A stretch of DNA of 64,000 nucleotides from Pseudomonas sp. DY-1 (GCF_003626975.1 NZ_CP032616.1:744001-808000), one strand, 5' to 3'; positions 46,032-55,319 are shown, counted from the stretch's first letter. Notes: a model not told the origin generated them from the letters alone. Numbers and translations: made by a program.

Positions 46032-47402
46032 TCAGCGCAATCCCTTGCTGCGCAGGGCACCGGGTGAGTAGTCAGAGGTGCTGGCCTGATAGCCGAAGTC
46101 GAATGGATGGCGCTGTTCGCTGGTCAGGCCGGAAGCCAGGTAGCGGCCGTTGTTGAGGTCGTAGGTGATCTCCATGGCGTTGACCGCCGACTGCCCGCTG
46201 TAGTGGTAGTAGCTGTGGGCCTCGCCGATGCGCCAGAGCTCGCCACGGTTGTCGTAATGGTCGGCCTCGAGGATGGCCCAGGTATCCTCGTCGATGAAGT
46301 AGTGGCGCTTGCTGTAGATATGCCGCATGCCGGGCTTGAGGGTGGCAACCACCTCCCATACACGGTGCAGCTCGTAGCGGGTGGCGTTGGGGTTGACGTG
46401 GCCGGGTTGCAGCAGGTCGTCGTAGTGCTGGTCGGGGGAGGCCAGCCGGTAGCTGTTGTAGGGCACGTAGAGGGTCTTCTTGCCCACCAGTTTCCAGTCG
46501 TAGCGGTCCGGCGCACCGTTGAACATGTCTCGGCTATCGGCGGTACGCAGGCCAGCGGTGGTGGGACCAGCCGTGTCATAGGCAATGCTGGGCGCGCGCC
46601 GTACCCGTCGCTGACCGGCGCTGTAGACCCAGGACAGGCGCGGCTCGGCCACCTGGTCGAGGGTTTCATGCACCAGCACCACTTCGCCCACCATGCGCGA
46701 AGGAGCGGTCAGCAGGTGGCTGTAGTAGTAGAGGATGTTGCGCGCCTGCTCCGGTGCCATGCCCTTCACCGCGTCGCGGCGGGTGAAGTATTGCTGGGTC
46801 GTCATGATGGTGTAGGCGCCGTCCTTCTGGGGCGCCGCGCTGTCGGAGGTCAGGCTGAAGCTGGCGTTGCGATTGCGGGTTAGATGGTTCCAGAGCACCT
46901 CCAGGCCATTCTGCGGAATGGGGAAGGCGACCATTCCAGAGAACCCTTCCACGCCGTTGCCGTCATTCACCAGGCGGGCGCTGGTGGCGTTGCGTGCGGC
47001 AGATTCACGGAGGGCGTCGGGTACGGCCGCCGAGCGGTGGCTGGGGTAGACCGGCAGGTGGAAGCTGTTCGGGTAGCGCTTGAGCAGGGCGATCTGCCCA
47101 GGGCTCAGTTGCTCCTGGTACTGGGTGTAGTTGCGCGCATCGATAGTGAACAGTGGCTGCTCACCGCTGAAAGGATCGGCCGGCGTGCCGTTGGCCGTCA
47201 GCTCGGGCCTGGCGGCTTGCAAGCCGCCGTCCCAGGCCGGAATGCGGCCGTCGGCACTGCCAGCGCGTTCGGCACCGATCGGGGTCAGGGGGCCTTGCAG
47301 CTTGGCTGCGTCTTCCGGCGAGACAGCGGCCAGAACCTGGCCGGACAGGAGGAGGGTGCAAAAGAGTGCGCCGCCACGCACCAGGCTGTGGGTGTTGATC
47401 AT
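46032..47402 (-). CDS. DUF1329 periplasmic protein
   Basis: 456 residues with a signal peptide ending near QVLAA. The mature part shows PEDAAKLQGPLTPIGAERAG, PAWDGGL and YHYSGQSAVNAMEITYDL, typical of DUF1329, which has an outer-membrane-lipoprotein-carrier-like fold. The ATG at 47402 follows GGAG at six bases; an ATG at 47414 directly abuts the DUF1302 stop. DUF1329 genes almost always travel with DUF1302, as here, often beside catabolic genes for hydrophobic compounds. Confidence 0.88.
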   Translation of the reverse strand: MINTHSLVRGGALFCTLLLSGQVLAAVSPEDAAKLQGPLTPIGAERAGSADGRIPAWDGGLQAARPELTANGTPADPFSGEQPLFTIDARNYTQYQEQLSPGQIALLKRYPNSFHLPVYPSHRSAAVPDALRESAARNATSARLVNDGNGVEGFSGMVAFPIPQNGLEVLWNHLTRNRNASFSLTSDSAAPQKDGAYTIMTTQQYFTRRDAVKGMAPEQARNILYYYSHLLTAPSRMVGEVVLVHETLDQVAEPRLSWVYSAGQRRVRRAPSIAYDTAGPTTAGLRTADSRDMFNGAPDRYDWKLVGKKTLYVPYNSYRLASPDQHYDDLLQPGHVNPNATRYELHRVWEVVATLKPGMRHIYSKRHYFIDEDTWAILEADHYDNRGELWRIGEAHSYYHYSGQSAVNAMEITYDLNNGRYLASGLTSEQRHPFDFGYQASTSDYSPGALRSKGLR

Positions 47403-47414
47403 GAGGGACTCCAT

Positions 47415-49265
47415 TTAGAAATTGACGCCCAGGCTGATGGACAGGTAATCGCGGTCACCACGGGTGCCGTAGTCGCCGTCGATGTAGTCGGTGTATGCCA
47501 GGCTGGCGCTGTAGGTGTTGTTGAGGGAGGCGTCGAGGCCGACGCTGATGGCCTTGGAACCTTCACTGAAGGCCGAGCCTTCGCCGGGGCCGTTGCCGTC
47601 CACATCGTGCTGCCAGGAGAGGTTGGGGCGCAGGTCGATACCGGCGATGGCATTGGGGTAGCTCAGGTTGGTGCGCACCCGGTAACCCCAGGAGAAGCGC
47701 GTGAGAAAACCCTGGTCATTGCAGTGCTCCGGCGTTTTCGAGGTACCCGCACAGGCGCCACTGGCGAGTATGCCGCTGCCATAGGTGCCGCTGCGGCCAT
47801 AGCGTGGACCGAAGGTGCCTTCCAGGCCTCCGACCCAGGTGGCTCCCACTTCGCCCACCACCACCAGTTGATCGGCCCCCAGCACCTGGGCGAAAGAGTG
47901 GGTGGCGGTGGCCTGCGCCTGGGTGACTTCCTTGCGTCGGTAGCCGTTGAACAGCGTGCTGTCCGCGTCGGGGCGGATGTCTTCGGCCACCAGGGGCGAG
48001 CGTGTGGCGTTGTTCAGCAGCGATTGGATGACGTCTGTACCGTTGAGTTGGATCGGCATGTTCGGCCGGTAGCTGATCTCGCCCTGCAGCGCGGTACCGG
48101 TGCTGAGGTTGGTGGAGAACGACAGGCCATACAGGCGGATGTCTTCCGGGTACTGGGCCAGGTACTGGGAGGTACCCAGGCGCAGGGCACCGGCCAGACT
48201 CTGGCCGTTGGCGCTGCGAAGGAAAGCACCGCAGTTGGCCAGGGGGACACCGAGGTTGGCGCACAGCTGCGGGGCGAAGCTGGTGTTGGTGTAGTAGGGG
48301 CTGCTGATGGTGCCCATGTAGGGCACGCGGCTGTGGTAGTTGGCGATATAGGCGCCGAACTCGGTGTCCAGGTTGGCGGCGAACCAGCGCAGGGACATCC
48401 CCCACTGGCCGCCGTTGCGGGCATCCTCATCGCCGGCACGGGGAATGCGGATGCCCTCGTCGGTGAGGTTGACGCCGAACGGGGTGAGGCCAGCCACTGC
48501 CGCCGGGTTGCCGGTGAGCACGTTGCCCACGTCGAGGCCGTCGCAGCCATCGGCGAGGAAGTCGTTGCTGGAGAAGAAGGTGCCGCAGTTGTCCAGCTGG
48601 GTCTGTTCCCAATCCAGCTGGTAGAAGAAGTCCCCGGAGATCGCATCAGTCAGGTTCTGCGACACGTAGAACATGTTTACTGGAACCAGGCCTTCCTTCA
48701 CCTCCGAACCCGGACGGCGCAAAGCCGAAAGATTGAAGGGGTTGACCACATTCAGACCACCCGGGATGAACGTGCTTTCGCCCCAGTTCACCACCTGCTT
48801 GCCCAGGCGCGCCGAGCCCGGTTGATCGGCGATGGCGTAGTTGTAGTAGACGAAGGCGTCCAGCAACTCGGTGCCCGCGGTCTTCGCCGAGCGTTTGCGG
48901 TTGTTGTCTTCCACATCCTTGAAACGCTGGTCTTGGTCCCGCAGGACGTAGTCGTACCAGTAGCTGCCTCGCAGGAAGACGCCGACGTCACCGTGGCTCA
49001 ACTGCAGGTCATGGGTGCCTTTGAAGATGCCGGAGAAGGCGTCGCCGGAGCGGAAATTGCGCCTGCCGTCGTCGCCGGTGGCGCTATTAAGCTGCTTCGG
49101 GTCAGGGTTGGCGGTAGAGATGCTGGTGCCGATGGAGAGCGAGGAATCCAGTTGGCCCTCGATCTCGCCGATCTGGAAATCGGCCGCCAGTGCATGACTG
49201 ACAAGGCAACTCAGGGGTAATAGGAGAAAAGGCGGACGAATAATGCCGCGCATATTGAATCTCAT
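47415..49265 (-). CDS. DUF1302 outer-membrane protein
   Basis: 616 residues. A signal peptide ends near SHALAA. The rest is a large barrel of alternating strands ending DRDYLSISLGVNF with a terminal Phe. DUF1302 members are predicted outer-membrane channels for hydrophobic substrates. The ATG at 49265 follows AGAGGA. It is first in the DUF1302-DUF1329 operon and divergent from a LysR gene. Confidence 0.88.
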   Translation of the reverse strand: MRFNMRGIIRPPFLLLPLSCLVSHALAADFQIGEIEGQLDSSLSIGTSISTANPDPKQLNSATGDDGRRNFRSGDAFSGIFKGTHDLQLSHGDVGVFLRGSYWYDYVLRDQDQRFKDVEDNNRKRSAKTAGTELLDAFVYYNYAIADQPGSARLGKQVVNWGESTFIPGGLNVVNPFNLSALRRPGSEVKEGLVPVNMFYVSQNLTDAISGDFFYQLDWEQTQLDNCGTFFSSNDFLADGCDGLDVGNVLTGNPAAVAGLTPFGVNLTDEGIRIPRAGDEDARNGGQWGMSLRWFAANLDTEFGAYIANYHSRVPYMGTISSPYYTNTSFAPQLCANLGVPLANCGAFLRSANGQSLAGALRLGTSQYLAQYPEDIRLYGLSFSTNLSTGTALQGEISYRPNMPIQLNGTDVIQSLLNNATRSPLVAEDIRPDADSTLFNGYRRKEVTQAQATATHSFAQVLGADQLVVVGEVGATWVGGLEGTFGPRYGRSGTYGSGILASGACAGTSKTPEHCNDQGFLTRFSWGYRVRTNLSYPNAIAGIDLRPNLSWQHDVDGNGPGEGSAFSEGSKAISVGLDASLNNTYSASLAYTDYIDGDYGTRGDRDYLSISLGVNF

Positions 49266-49376
49266 CACTCATTATCCTCTTTGTTTTCGAGTGAGAACCA
49301 AGTTTCAGGCGCAGGCACAACAAGTTCGGGTATATCCAGGCAATAGGAATCCCGGCCGCTTGAGCGACGAATCGAC

Positions 49377-49537
49377 ACTATTCGGAAGAATGGATATCGA
49401 GGTGGGAAGTTGGCTCTGTTTGTCCTTTGCTTATTGTTCTGCGTAGTTGGATGAAGTTGCGGATACTCCCTTCTATCTGATGTTTAAGCGATACTAGGGG
49501 CGCCCCGGAAACCCGACAAATAGTGTCTTCCGATAGT
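49377..49537. promoter_or_regulatory. Divergent gap with a repeated motif in opposite orientation
   Basis: ACTATTCGGAAGA (49377-49389) and TCTTCCGATAGT (49526-49537) are near-complementary copies 136 bases apart in the 307-base gap between DUF1302 and the LysR gene. They are candidate binding sites for that regulator. Nothing coding is seen here. Confidence 0.4.
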
Positions 49538-49572
49538 TGCCATATCACTTCGGCATAGCCAGCGAGACCCCT

Positions 49573-50541
49573 ATGACCCTCAAGCAGCTCCGCTACCTGA
49601 TCGCCATCGCGGAGGCAGGAAGCTTCTCCGCCGCTGCGCGTCGCTCCTTCATCGCGCAGCCGGCCCTGAGCCGGCAGATCGGTCTGCTGGAAAGCGAGCT
49701 GGAAATACAGCTGCTGGAGCGCCAGCACGACGGCGTAGCCCTGACCGATGCTGGCCGACGCCTCTACGAGGTGGCGCGTTCGGTGGTGCAGAAGCTGGAT
49801 TCGGTGAAGGACGAACTGACCTCGACACGGGGGGATCCCAAGGGGCATGTGTCCGTTTCCATTCCTGCCACCGCCTCGGCGTTGCTGCTACCGGAGATCA
49901 TCTCGCGGGCGGCGGAGAAGTTCCCCAGCATCACCCTGACGGTGTGCGACGGCCTCACCCGCGAGGGCGGTCAGGCCATCGAGCTGGGCAAGGTGGACTT
50001 CGGCGTGGTGCCCAATGCCGAGGAGCTGGAGCACGTAGCCGCTGAACCCATCTTCAGCGAGGACCTTTACTGGGTGGGGCCGGCCAGCGAGGCCGAGAAG
50101 AACACCCCCATCACCCTGGCCGAGGCGGCCGCCACGCGGCTGGTCGTGGCGCCGCGGGCCTTGCACCTGCGGCGGCGTATCGAGCAGGCGGCGATGGAGG
50201 CGGGGGTGGTGCTCAACGTGGCCTACGAACAGCAGTCGGCCCCGGGGATTGCCAGCCTGGTCCGCAGTGGGCTGGCGGCGACCATCTGCAACTGGCCGCC
50301 GCTGGTGGAGCTGTTCGAACCGACGGGTGCGCGGCTGGTGGTGGAACCGCGCATCACACGCACTGTGTCCATCGCCCACTCGATCCACAAACCGCTGTCC
50401 TTCGCCGCGTCCTGCATGCAGGACCTGGTGCGCACGATCCTGCTGGATGCGGTGCAGGAAGGCCGCTGGCGCGGCAGCCTGATCGAGCGCGTCGACGAAG
50501 AGGCTCAAGCCCTGGAACAGAGCGCGGGCGAGTCGTCCTGA
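49573..50541 (+). CDS. LysR-family regulator
   Basis: 322 residues from the ATG at 49573 (MTLKQLRYLIAIAEAGSFS). Helix-turn-helix SAAARRSFIAQPALSRQIGLLE, then an effector domain. It is divergent from DUF1302-DUF1329 and convergent with the MFS operon, whose last gene it overlaps by 37 bases. It likely controls one or both. Confidence 0.88.
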   Translation: MTLKQLRYLIAIAEAGSFSAAARRSFIAQPALSRQIGLLESELEIQLLERQHDGVALTDAGRRLYEVARSVVQKLDSVKDELTSTRGDPKGHVSVSIPATASALLLPEIISRAAEKFPSITLTVCDGLTREGGQAIELGKVDFGVVPNAEELEHVAAEPIFSEDLYWVGPASEAEKNTPITLAEAAATRLVVAPRALHLRRRIEQAAMEAGVVLNVAYEQQSAPGIASLVRSGLAATICNWPPLVELFEPTGARLVVEPRITRTVSIAHSIHKPLSFAASCMQDLVRTILLDAVQEGRWRGSLIERVDEEAQALEQSAGESS

Positions 50542-51803
50542 GCCAGTCGCTCGCGGGAGCGCTGCGGGTTCATCGTCACAAGGCCGATCAGGCCCGCCAT
50601 GATCAGCACGCCGCCGCAAACCAGGAAGCCCTGGGCGTAGCCCTGCGGATGCCCGGCACCGGCGCCATGCACCAACAGGCCGGTGACCACCGGGGCCGAG
50701 AGCCCCGCCAGCGAGGCTACTGCGTTGCCGATGGCAAGAATGCCGCCGCGCTGGCTGCTGGGCGTGAACTCCGCCAGCATCGCCGGCCCCACCGAGTACA
50801 TCACCAGTGCCAGGCCGCCGCTCAGGGTCAGGGTGATGATGCGCGTGGTGACCGAAAGCTCCTGAAGGATCAGCGACGCGGAGAACAGCCCGGCGACGAT
50901 CAGGCAGCCCGAGACGAAAGCGCCACGGGCCAGGCGTGAGGGCACGCCGCGATGCAGCAGGCGCTGGGACAGCCAGGCCATGAACAGGCTGAGCGGTGTG
51001 GTCACCACCACGAAGAGGACGAACATGCGGCCGGTGTTCAGCGGGTCGATTCCCAGGCCCACTTCCAGGTAGCTCGGCACCCAGGTCAGGGTCAGTGCCA
51101 GGGACCAGTTGGCAGCGAAGTGGCAGGCGTAGTTGCCCAGCACGCTGCCATCGGTAAGCAGGCGGCGGTAGGGCACTCGATGGGTGTCCGGGGTCACCTG
51201 GCCGGCGCGCAGGTTGTCGAGTGTGCCTTCCCGGCCCAGCAGCAGCCAGAGGGCGCACCAGACCACGCCGATGGCCGCCAGCACGACGAAGTTGGTGCGC
51301 CAGCCGTAGTGCAGGCTGATCCAGGGGATCATGGCGCCGGCCACCAGCAGGCCCATGGCGCTACCGGAGTGCAACAGCGCGACTGGCAGGCTGCGGCGAT
51401 CATCCGGAAACCACTTGTACAGGGCGTGGGTCGCCACCGGGGAGGCGGGGCCTTCACCGATGCCCAGCAGCACACGGCAGGCGACGATCATCCAGAGGGA
51501 ACTCGCGAACAGCATGGGCAGCTGGATCAGCGCCCAGAAAAGGCCCATGCCCAGCAACAGGGTTCGGGTAGGCCGGCGGTTGGCGAGAAAGCCGCCGACC
51601 ACAGCGGAGACGGCGAAGAGCCAATGCAGGGCTCCGCCGATCAGGCCGAACTCAGTGGGGGTCAGGTCCAGTTCCTCCGTCATCGGCACGGCGACCAGGC
51701 CGATCACCACCTTGTCGAGGAAATTGACCAGCATCATGAAGGCCAGCAGGACCGCAATGGTCCAGGCGCTGGCAGGGCGGAAGGCAGTGTTGTCTCGGTT
51801 CAT
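50505..51803 (-). CDS. Major facilitator transporter (aromatic/organic acid type)
   Basis: 432 residues and twelve predicted helices. The loop after helix 2 reads GGFLANRRPTRTL, and GIGEGPASPVATHALYKWFPDDRR resembles anion:cation symporter members that import carboxylates. Its 3' end overlaps the LysR gene tail-to-tail. It reads in the same direction as the acyl-CoA dehydrogenase and synthetase genes and probably brings in the acid they process. The leader holds GACAACAA, one base off the Crc/Hfq pattern. Confidence 0.85.
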   Translation of the reverse strand: MNRDNTAFRPASAWTIAVLLAFMMLVNFLDKVVIGLVAVPMTEELDLTPTEFGLIGGALHWLFAVSAVVGGFLANRRPTRTLLLGMGLFWALIQLPMLFASSLWMIVACRVLLGIGEGPASPVATHALYKWFPDDRRSLPVALLHSGSAMGLLVAGAMIPWISLHYGWRTNFVVLAAIGVVWCALWLLLGREGTLDNLRAGQVTPDTHRVPYRRLLTDGSVLGNYACHFAANWSLALTLTWVPSYLEVGLGIDPLNTGRMFVLFVVVTTPLSLFMAWLSQRLLHRGVPSRLARGAFVSGCLIVAGLFSASLILQELSVTTRIITLTLSGGLALVMYSVGPAMLAEFTPSSQRGGILAIGNAVASLAGLSAPVVTGLLVHGAGAGHPQGYAQGFLVCGGVLIMAGLIGLVTMNPQRSRERLAQDDSPALCSRA

Positions 51804-51828
51804 GGGGATGCTCTTGTTGTCGTTGTAG

Positions 51829-51859
51829 AAGACCCGTCCGGCTTCCCCGGCCAGACGGG
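51829..51859 (-). terminator. Hairpin between acyl-CoA dehydrogenase and MFS genes
   Basis: CCCGTCCGGC and GCCAGACGGG pair with one mismatch around seven bases, followed on the minus strand by TCTTCT. It may be an attenuator within the operon. Confidence 0.45.
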
Positions 51860-51873
51860 CACTGCAGGGCGCG

Positions 51874-53037
51874 TCAACCAGGCATCAGGATGCCCTTGGC
51901 GATGGTGTTGCGCTGGATCTCACTGGTGCCGGTCAGGATGCGCATCATGCGGGTCGCGCGGAATAACCACTCGACGGGATGGCCCGCAACAAGCCCTGAA
52001 CCGCCGTGGATCTGCACCGCACGGTCGGCGATGCGGAAGGCGGTTTCCGAGGCGTACAGCTTGCACATCGATGCCTCGACCTTGATATCGCCGCCGGCGT
52101 CGTTGCTGAGGGCGGTGGCGAACATCATGCTGCGTGCCGCATGGAGCTCGGTGGCCATGTCGGCGAGCATGTGGCTGATGGACTGGAACAGCGCGATGGG
52201 CTGGCCGAACTGCTTGCGCGTGCGGGCGTGGTCCATTGACAGGTTCAGGGCCAGGCCGGCCATGCCGAGCATGGTTGGGCAGTGCAGCAGGCGGTTCAGC
52301 GTGATGCGCCCCATGGCCAGCTTGAAGCCAGCGCCTTCTTCACCGATGCGGTTCTCCACGGGGACGCGGACGTTTTCCAGCAGGATGTTGCCGTGGGCGC
52401 CGCCGCCGGACATCACCGAGTAGTCACTGTCCACCTGAACCCCTTCGGCAGTGAGGTCGACGAAGAATGCCGAAATGCCCTGGGGGCCGCGTCCCGGCTC
52501 GGTCACCGCCAGCAGCACGGCGATGTCGGCGTAGGTAGCGCCGGAGATGTAGCGCTTGGCGCCGTTGAGTACGTAATGGTCACCCTCGCGGCGGGCTTCG
52601 GTACGGATGGCGGTGGCGTCGGAACCGGCTTCTGCCTCGGTCAGGGCAAAGCACACGGCCTTATCCGCCCGGCATACCGGCTTCAGGAAGGCGTCCACCT
52701 GGAAGTCGCTGGCGACCCGGAACAAGTGGCCGATACGGGGTGGCCCGGAGAGTTCGCCCAGCACGTGCGGGGCGAGGGGCGAGCCGGTCAGCACGGCCGC
52801 CTCCTTCACTGCGCAGAGTTCGGCAATGCTGAGTCCGGCGCCGCCCAGGCTTTCTGGTAGCAGGGCGTTGTAGAAGCCCAGCTCGCAGGAGCGCTTCCAG
52901 ATATCCCGCAGCAGGGGCCGGGCGACCGGTTGGCCCCAGGTAATACCTTCCCGCTGCACCAGCGGATCGAGTTCGTCGCGGACGAATGTGTTGATGCCGT
53001 CGATGACGCGGCTGGCCTTCTCGCTTGGTTTGAGCAT
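51874..53037 (-). CDS. Acyl-CoA dehydrogenase
   Basis: 387 residues. FALTEAEAGSDATAIRTEA and YVLNGAKRYISGATYADI bind FAD and substrate. The C-terminus LTGTSEIQRNTIAKGILMPG is standard. The gene follows the acyl-CoA synthetase by 13 bases. Together they activate and desaturate an acid that cannot be named; it differs clearly in sequence from the enzyme at 29504. Confidence 0.87.
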   Translation of the reverse strand: MLKPSEKASRVIDGINTFVRDELDPLVQREGITWGQPVARPLLRDIWKRSCELGFYNALLPESLGGAGLSIAELCAVKEAAVLTGSPLAPHVLGELSGPPRIGHLFRVASDFQVDAFLKPVCRADKAVCFALTEAEAGSDATAIRTEARREGDHYVLNGAKRYISGATYADIAVLLAVTEPGRGPQGISAFFVDLTAEGVQVDSDYSVMSGGGAHGNILLENVRVPVENRIGEEGAGFKLAMGRITLNRLLHCPTMLGMAGLALNLSMDHARTRKQFGQPIALFQSISHMLADMATELHAARSMMFATALSNDAGGDIKVEASMCKLYASETAFRIADRAVQIHGGSGLVAGHPVEWLFRATRMMRILTGTSEIQRNTIAKGILMPG

Positions 53038-53050
53038 TTGCCTGTCTCCC

Positions 53051-54598
53051 TTATATCCGTCGTTCGCTGTTCTGCCAGTACGCTTCGCGGATCAGGCGGC
53101 GCACGACCTTGCCGTTGGGGTTCTTCGGCAGTTCCTTGACGAAATCCACCGCGCGGGGCTTCTTGAAACCCGCCAGGGAGCGCCCGCAATACTCGATGAT
53201 GGCTTCGGCGCTCAGGTTCTCGCCCGGTTTCAGGACCACCACCGCGCGGACGGCCTCGCCCCATTGCTCGTCCGGTACGCCCACCACGGCCGCCTCGAAC
53301 ACCTGGGGCAGGCTGTAGAGCACTTGTTCCACTTCGGTGGGGTAGATGTTGAAACCGCCGGAAATGATCATTTCCTTCTTGCGGTCAACGATGAACACGT
53401 AGCCGCGCTCGTCCACCGTGGCCAGGTCGCCGGTGAGGTAATAGCCGTCGCGCATGACCTCGGCGGTCAGCTCCGGCGCCTGCCAGTAGCCCTTCATGAT
53501 GTCCGGGCCCTTGACCACGATTTCGCCGATCTCGCCAGGGCCCACGTCCTCGAAGGCGTCGTTCACCACCCGCAGAGTGGTCTCGAAATAACAGCGGCCG
53601 CAGGAGGCCAGGCGGCGCTGGTCGTCGCCCTCGATCAGGTGGTCCTGTTCGGTCAGCACCGTTACCAGGGAGCACGTCTCGCCTGCACCGTAGCCCTGGG
53701 CCAGGATCGGCCCGAATACGTCGATGGCGCGCTTCACCAGGGCCGGAGCCATGGGAGCGGCGCCGTACATCACCAGGCGCAGGCTGGAGAGGTCGAAGCG
53801 CTCCACCTCCGGGACGTTCACCAGGCGGTTGATCATGGCCGGCACCAGGAACAAACGGGTGACCCGCTCACGCTGGATGGTCTCCAGCAGCAGATGGTCG
53901 TCGTAGCGCTCCAGGAGCAGGTTGCAGGCGCCCACGGCCAGCAACGGCATGATCTGCATGCCACTGGCATGAGTGATGGGCCCCACATGGGCCATCACAT
54001 CGCCCGGGGCCGCACGCCGGGTAGGGCTGGCGATACTCTTGCGGATCAGCGCCTTGCGGTTGCCGAAACTGAGCATGGCGGCCTTGAGTACGCCGGAGCT
54101 GCCAGAGGTGTAGTGCAGCACCGCCAGGTCATCGTCGTCCGGATCACAGTGCACTGGAGCCTCGCTGCCACGCTCCAGCACGTCCAGGTAGCGGGCGTCG
54201 CCAGCTTCGTCGTCGAGGGAGATGATCCAGCGCAGGCGCGGCACCTCACTGCGACGGGCATGGAGGGCCGCGGCGAAACGGCCGTCGGCCAGCACCGCCT
54301 GGCTGTGGGAGTCGTCTAGGACCTGGAGGATTTCGTCCAGGGAGAGGCGGGCGTTGATCGGAACCTTGACCATGCCGGCCTTGTAGAAGGCGATCTCCGC
54401 TTCCACCAGTTCCACCCGGTTCAGCGCCAGAATCGCCACATGGGCGCCCAGGGCCAGCTCCAGGGCCTGGAGCCCGGAGGCAAGACGATTGGTGCGAGCC
54501 TCCAGCTGCGCAAAAGTGATCCGTTTCCGGCTATCGACAACCGCCTCGTAGTCGGGCCAGTACAGGGCACTCCGACTGATGATCTTTCCTAAGTTCAT
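53051..54598 (-). CDS. Acyl-CoA synthetase (AMP-forming)
   Basis: 515 residues. LHYTSGSSGVLKAAMLS is the P-loop, QGYGAGETC the substrate segment, YLTGDLATVDERGYVFIVDRKKEMIISGGFNIYPTEVE the hinge, and LPKNPNGKVVRR holds the catalytic Lys. It is first in a three-gene set (ligase, dehydrogenase, MFS). The ligase family ranges from fatty to cyclic acids, so no substrate is assigned. The ribosome-binding site is poor and an A-rich motif touches the ATG. Confidence 0.87.
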   Translation of the reverse strand: MNLGKIISRSALYWPDYEAVVDSRKRITFAQLEARTNRLASGLQALELALGAHVAILALNRVELVEAEIAFYKAGMVKVPINARLSLDEILQVLDDSHSQAVLADGRFAAALHARRSEVPRLRWIISLDDEAGDARYLDVLERGSEAPVHCDPDDDDLAVLHYTSGSSGVLKAAMLSFGNRKALIRKSIASPTRRAAPGDVMAHVGPITHASGMQIMPLLAVGACNLLLERYDDHLLLETIQRERVTRLFLVPAMINRLVNVPEVERFDLSSLRLVMYGAAPMAPALVKRAIDVFGPILAQGYGAGETCSLVTVLTEQDHLIEGDDQRRLASCGRCYFETTLRVVNDAFEDVGPGEIGEIVVKGPDIMKGYWQAPELTAEVMRDGYYLTGDLATVDERGYVFIVDRKKEMIISGGFNIYPTEVEQVLYSLPQVFEAAVVGVPDEQWGEAVRAVVVLKPGENLSAEAIIEYCGRSLAGFKKPRAVDFVKELPKNPNGKVVRRLIREAYWQNSERRI

Positions 54599-54606
54599 TT
54601 ATTGTT
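54599..54606 (-). promoter_or_regulatory. Crc/Hfq-like motif at acyl-CoA synthetase start
   Basis: Minus-strand AACAATAA is directly against the ATG at 54598. Confidence 0.5.
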
Positions 54607-54657
54607 CTCATCGGCAGGACAACTGCGCCGATGCTAGCCAAGCGAACTTCGCGGCAA

Positions 54658-54946
54658 CTAATACAACAGTACGATGCTGGCCATAGCGATATGGAATAGC
54701 TGCACCAACTGCTGGACCTGTCGCTCTTCATGGGAAGCACTCATGGCGACACCCCCACGCCGTCCGCAAGGAACGCCGGCAAATCCCGCCAGGCTACCCA
54801 TAACTCCCGCTGCCAACGCACCACAGCAATTTGCCGATCAGCCCAACTGATAAAGGCCCGGCGCGGTTCTGCGTTCGGGTCACGGTGATAGTCATGCAGC
54901 GTCGGCACCAGCACCTCGCTCAGCCAGCGGCTGATCTCGGCAAGCG
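54658..54946 (-). pseudogene. Truncated ORF pair of unknown origin beside IS debris
   Basis: On the minus strand a frame without a start (about 54946 to 54741) encodes a Trp-rich segment (AFISWADRQIAVVRWQREL) and its TGA overlaps by ATGA the start of a 28-residue ORF (54744-54658). The coupling suggests both were once real genes. The upstream part is cut where the transposase fragment begins. I do not recognise the family. Confidence 0.4.
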
Positions 54947-54955
54947 CAGTTCGAC

Positions 54956-55054
54956 CTCACGCCAGAACGCCTGATCGGCGATACCGCTTATGGCACGGCC
55001 CCGATGCTGGCCTGGATGGTCGAAGAGAAGGACATCGGGCCCCACGCTCACTGA
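54956..55054 (+). mobile_element. Transposase fragment (DDE type, IS1182/IS5-like)
   Basis: The frame reads LTPERLIGDTAYGTAPMLAW then MVEEKDIGPH before a premature stop. GDTAYG is the second-Asp region of DDE transposases. Both ends are missing; the right edge runs into the inverted repeat at 55041. Confidence 0.7.
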
Positions 55055-55110
55055 GCGTGTGATTCTGCCGGCGGCATGGGCGGCAGCTACTTTTTCAACA
55101 GAATCGGCCA
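55041..55110 (-). repeat. Left copy of a 70-bp inverted repeat flanking the tricarboxylate module
   Basis: Its reverse complement begins TGGCCGATTCTGTTGAAAAA and matches 63481-63549 at all but about five positions. GCCGATTCTGTTGAAAAAG is typical of insertion-sequence ends. The two copies are inverted and 8.4 kb apart. Confidence 0.8.
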
Positions 55111-55319
55111 GGAGTGGCCGTCTGGGGCGGGGAAACATACCCGTCCCATTTCTTCCTAAGGTTCGAAAAAATACAGAACGCCATCTGCCCGACTCACTGC
55201 AATGCCTGCGCGAGTAGGAACGATCAAGTTACACAGACGAGAGTGAATGCCCTTCCACAGAGGCTCGCCTGTCGCAAGGTCATACGCCGCAGCGTACATA
55301 CCGTGTACCCATTCGATAC
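55111..55319. other. Non-coding remainder of the 54.6-55.3 kb gap
   Basis: The 721-base gap between the acyl-CoA synthetase and LysR genes holds ORF and IS remnants up to 55110. After that no gene is seen, and composition shifts to richer A+T. Confidence 0.5.

Noticed and set aside
51814..51821. GACAACAA in the MFS leader as a Crc/Hfq site
   Set aside because: One mismatch to AAnAAnAA; not counted among the exact motifs.
54920..55138. 72-codon minus-strand ORF
   Set aside because: It is largely the antisense of the transposase fragment and the inverted repeat.
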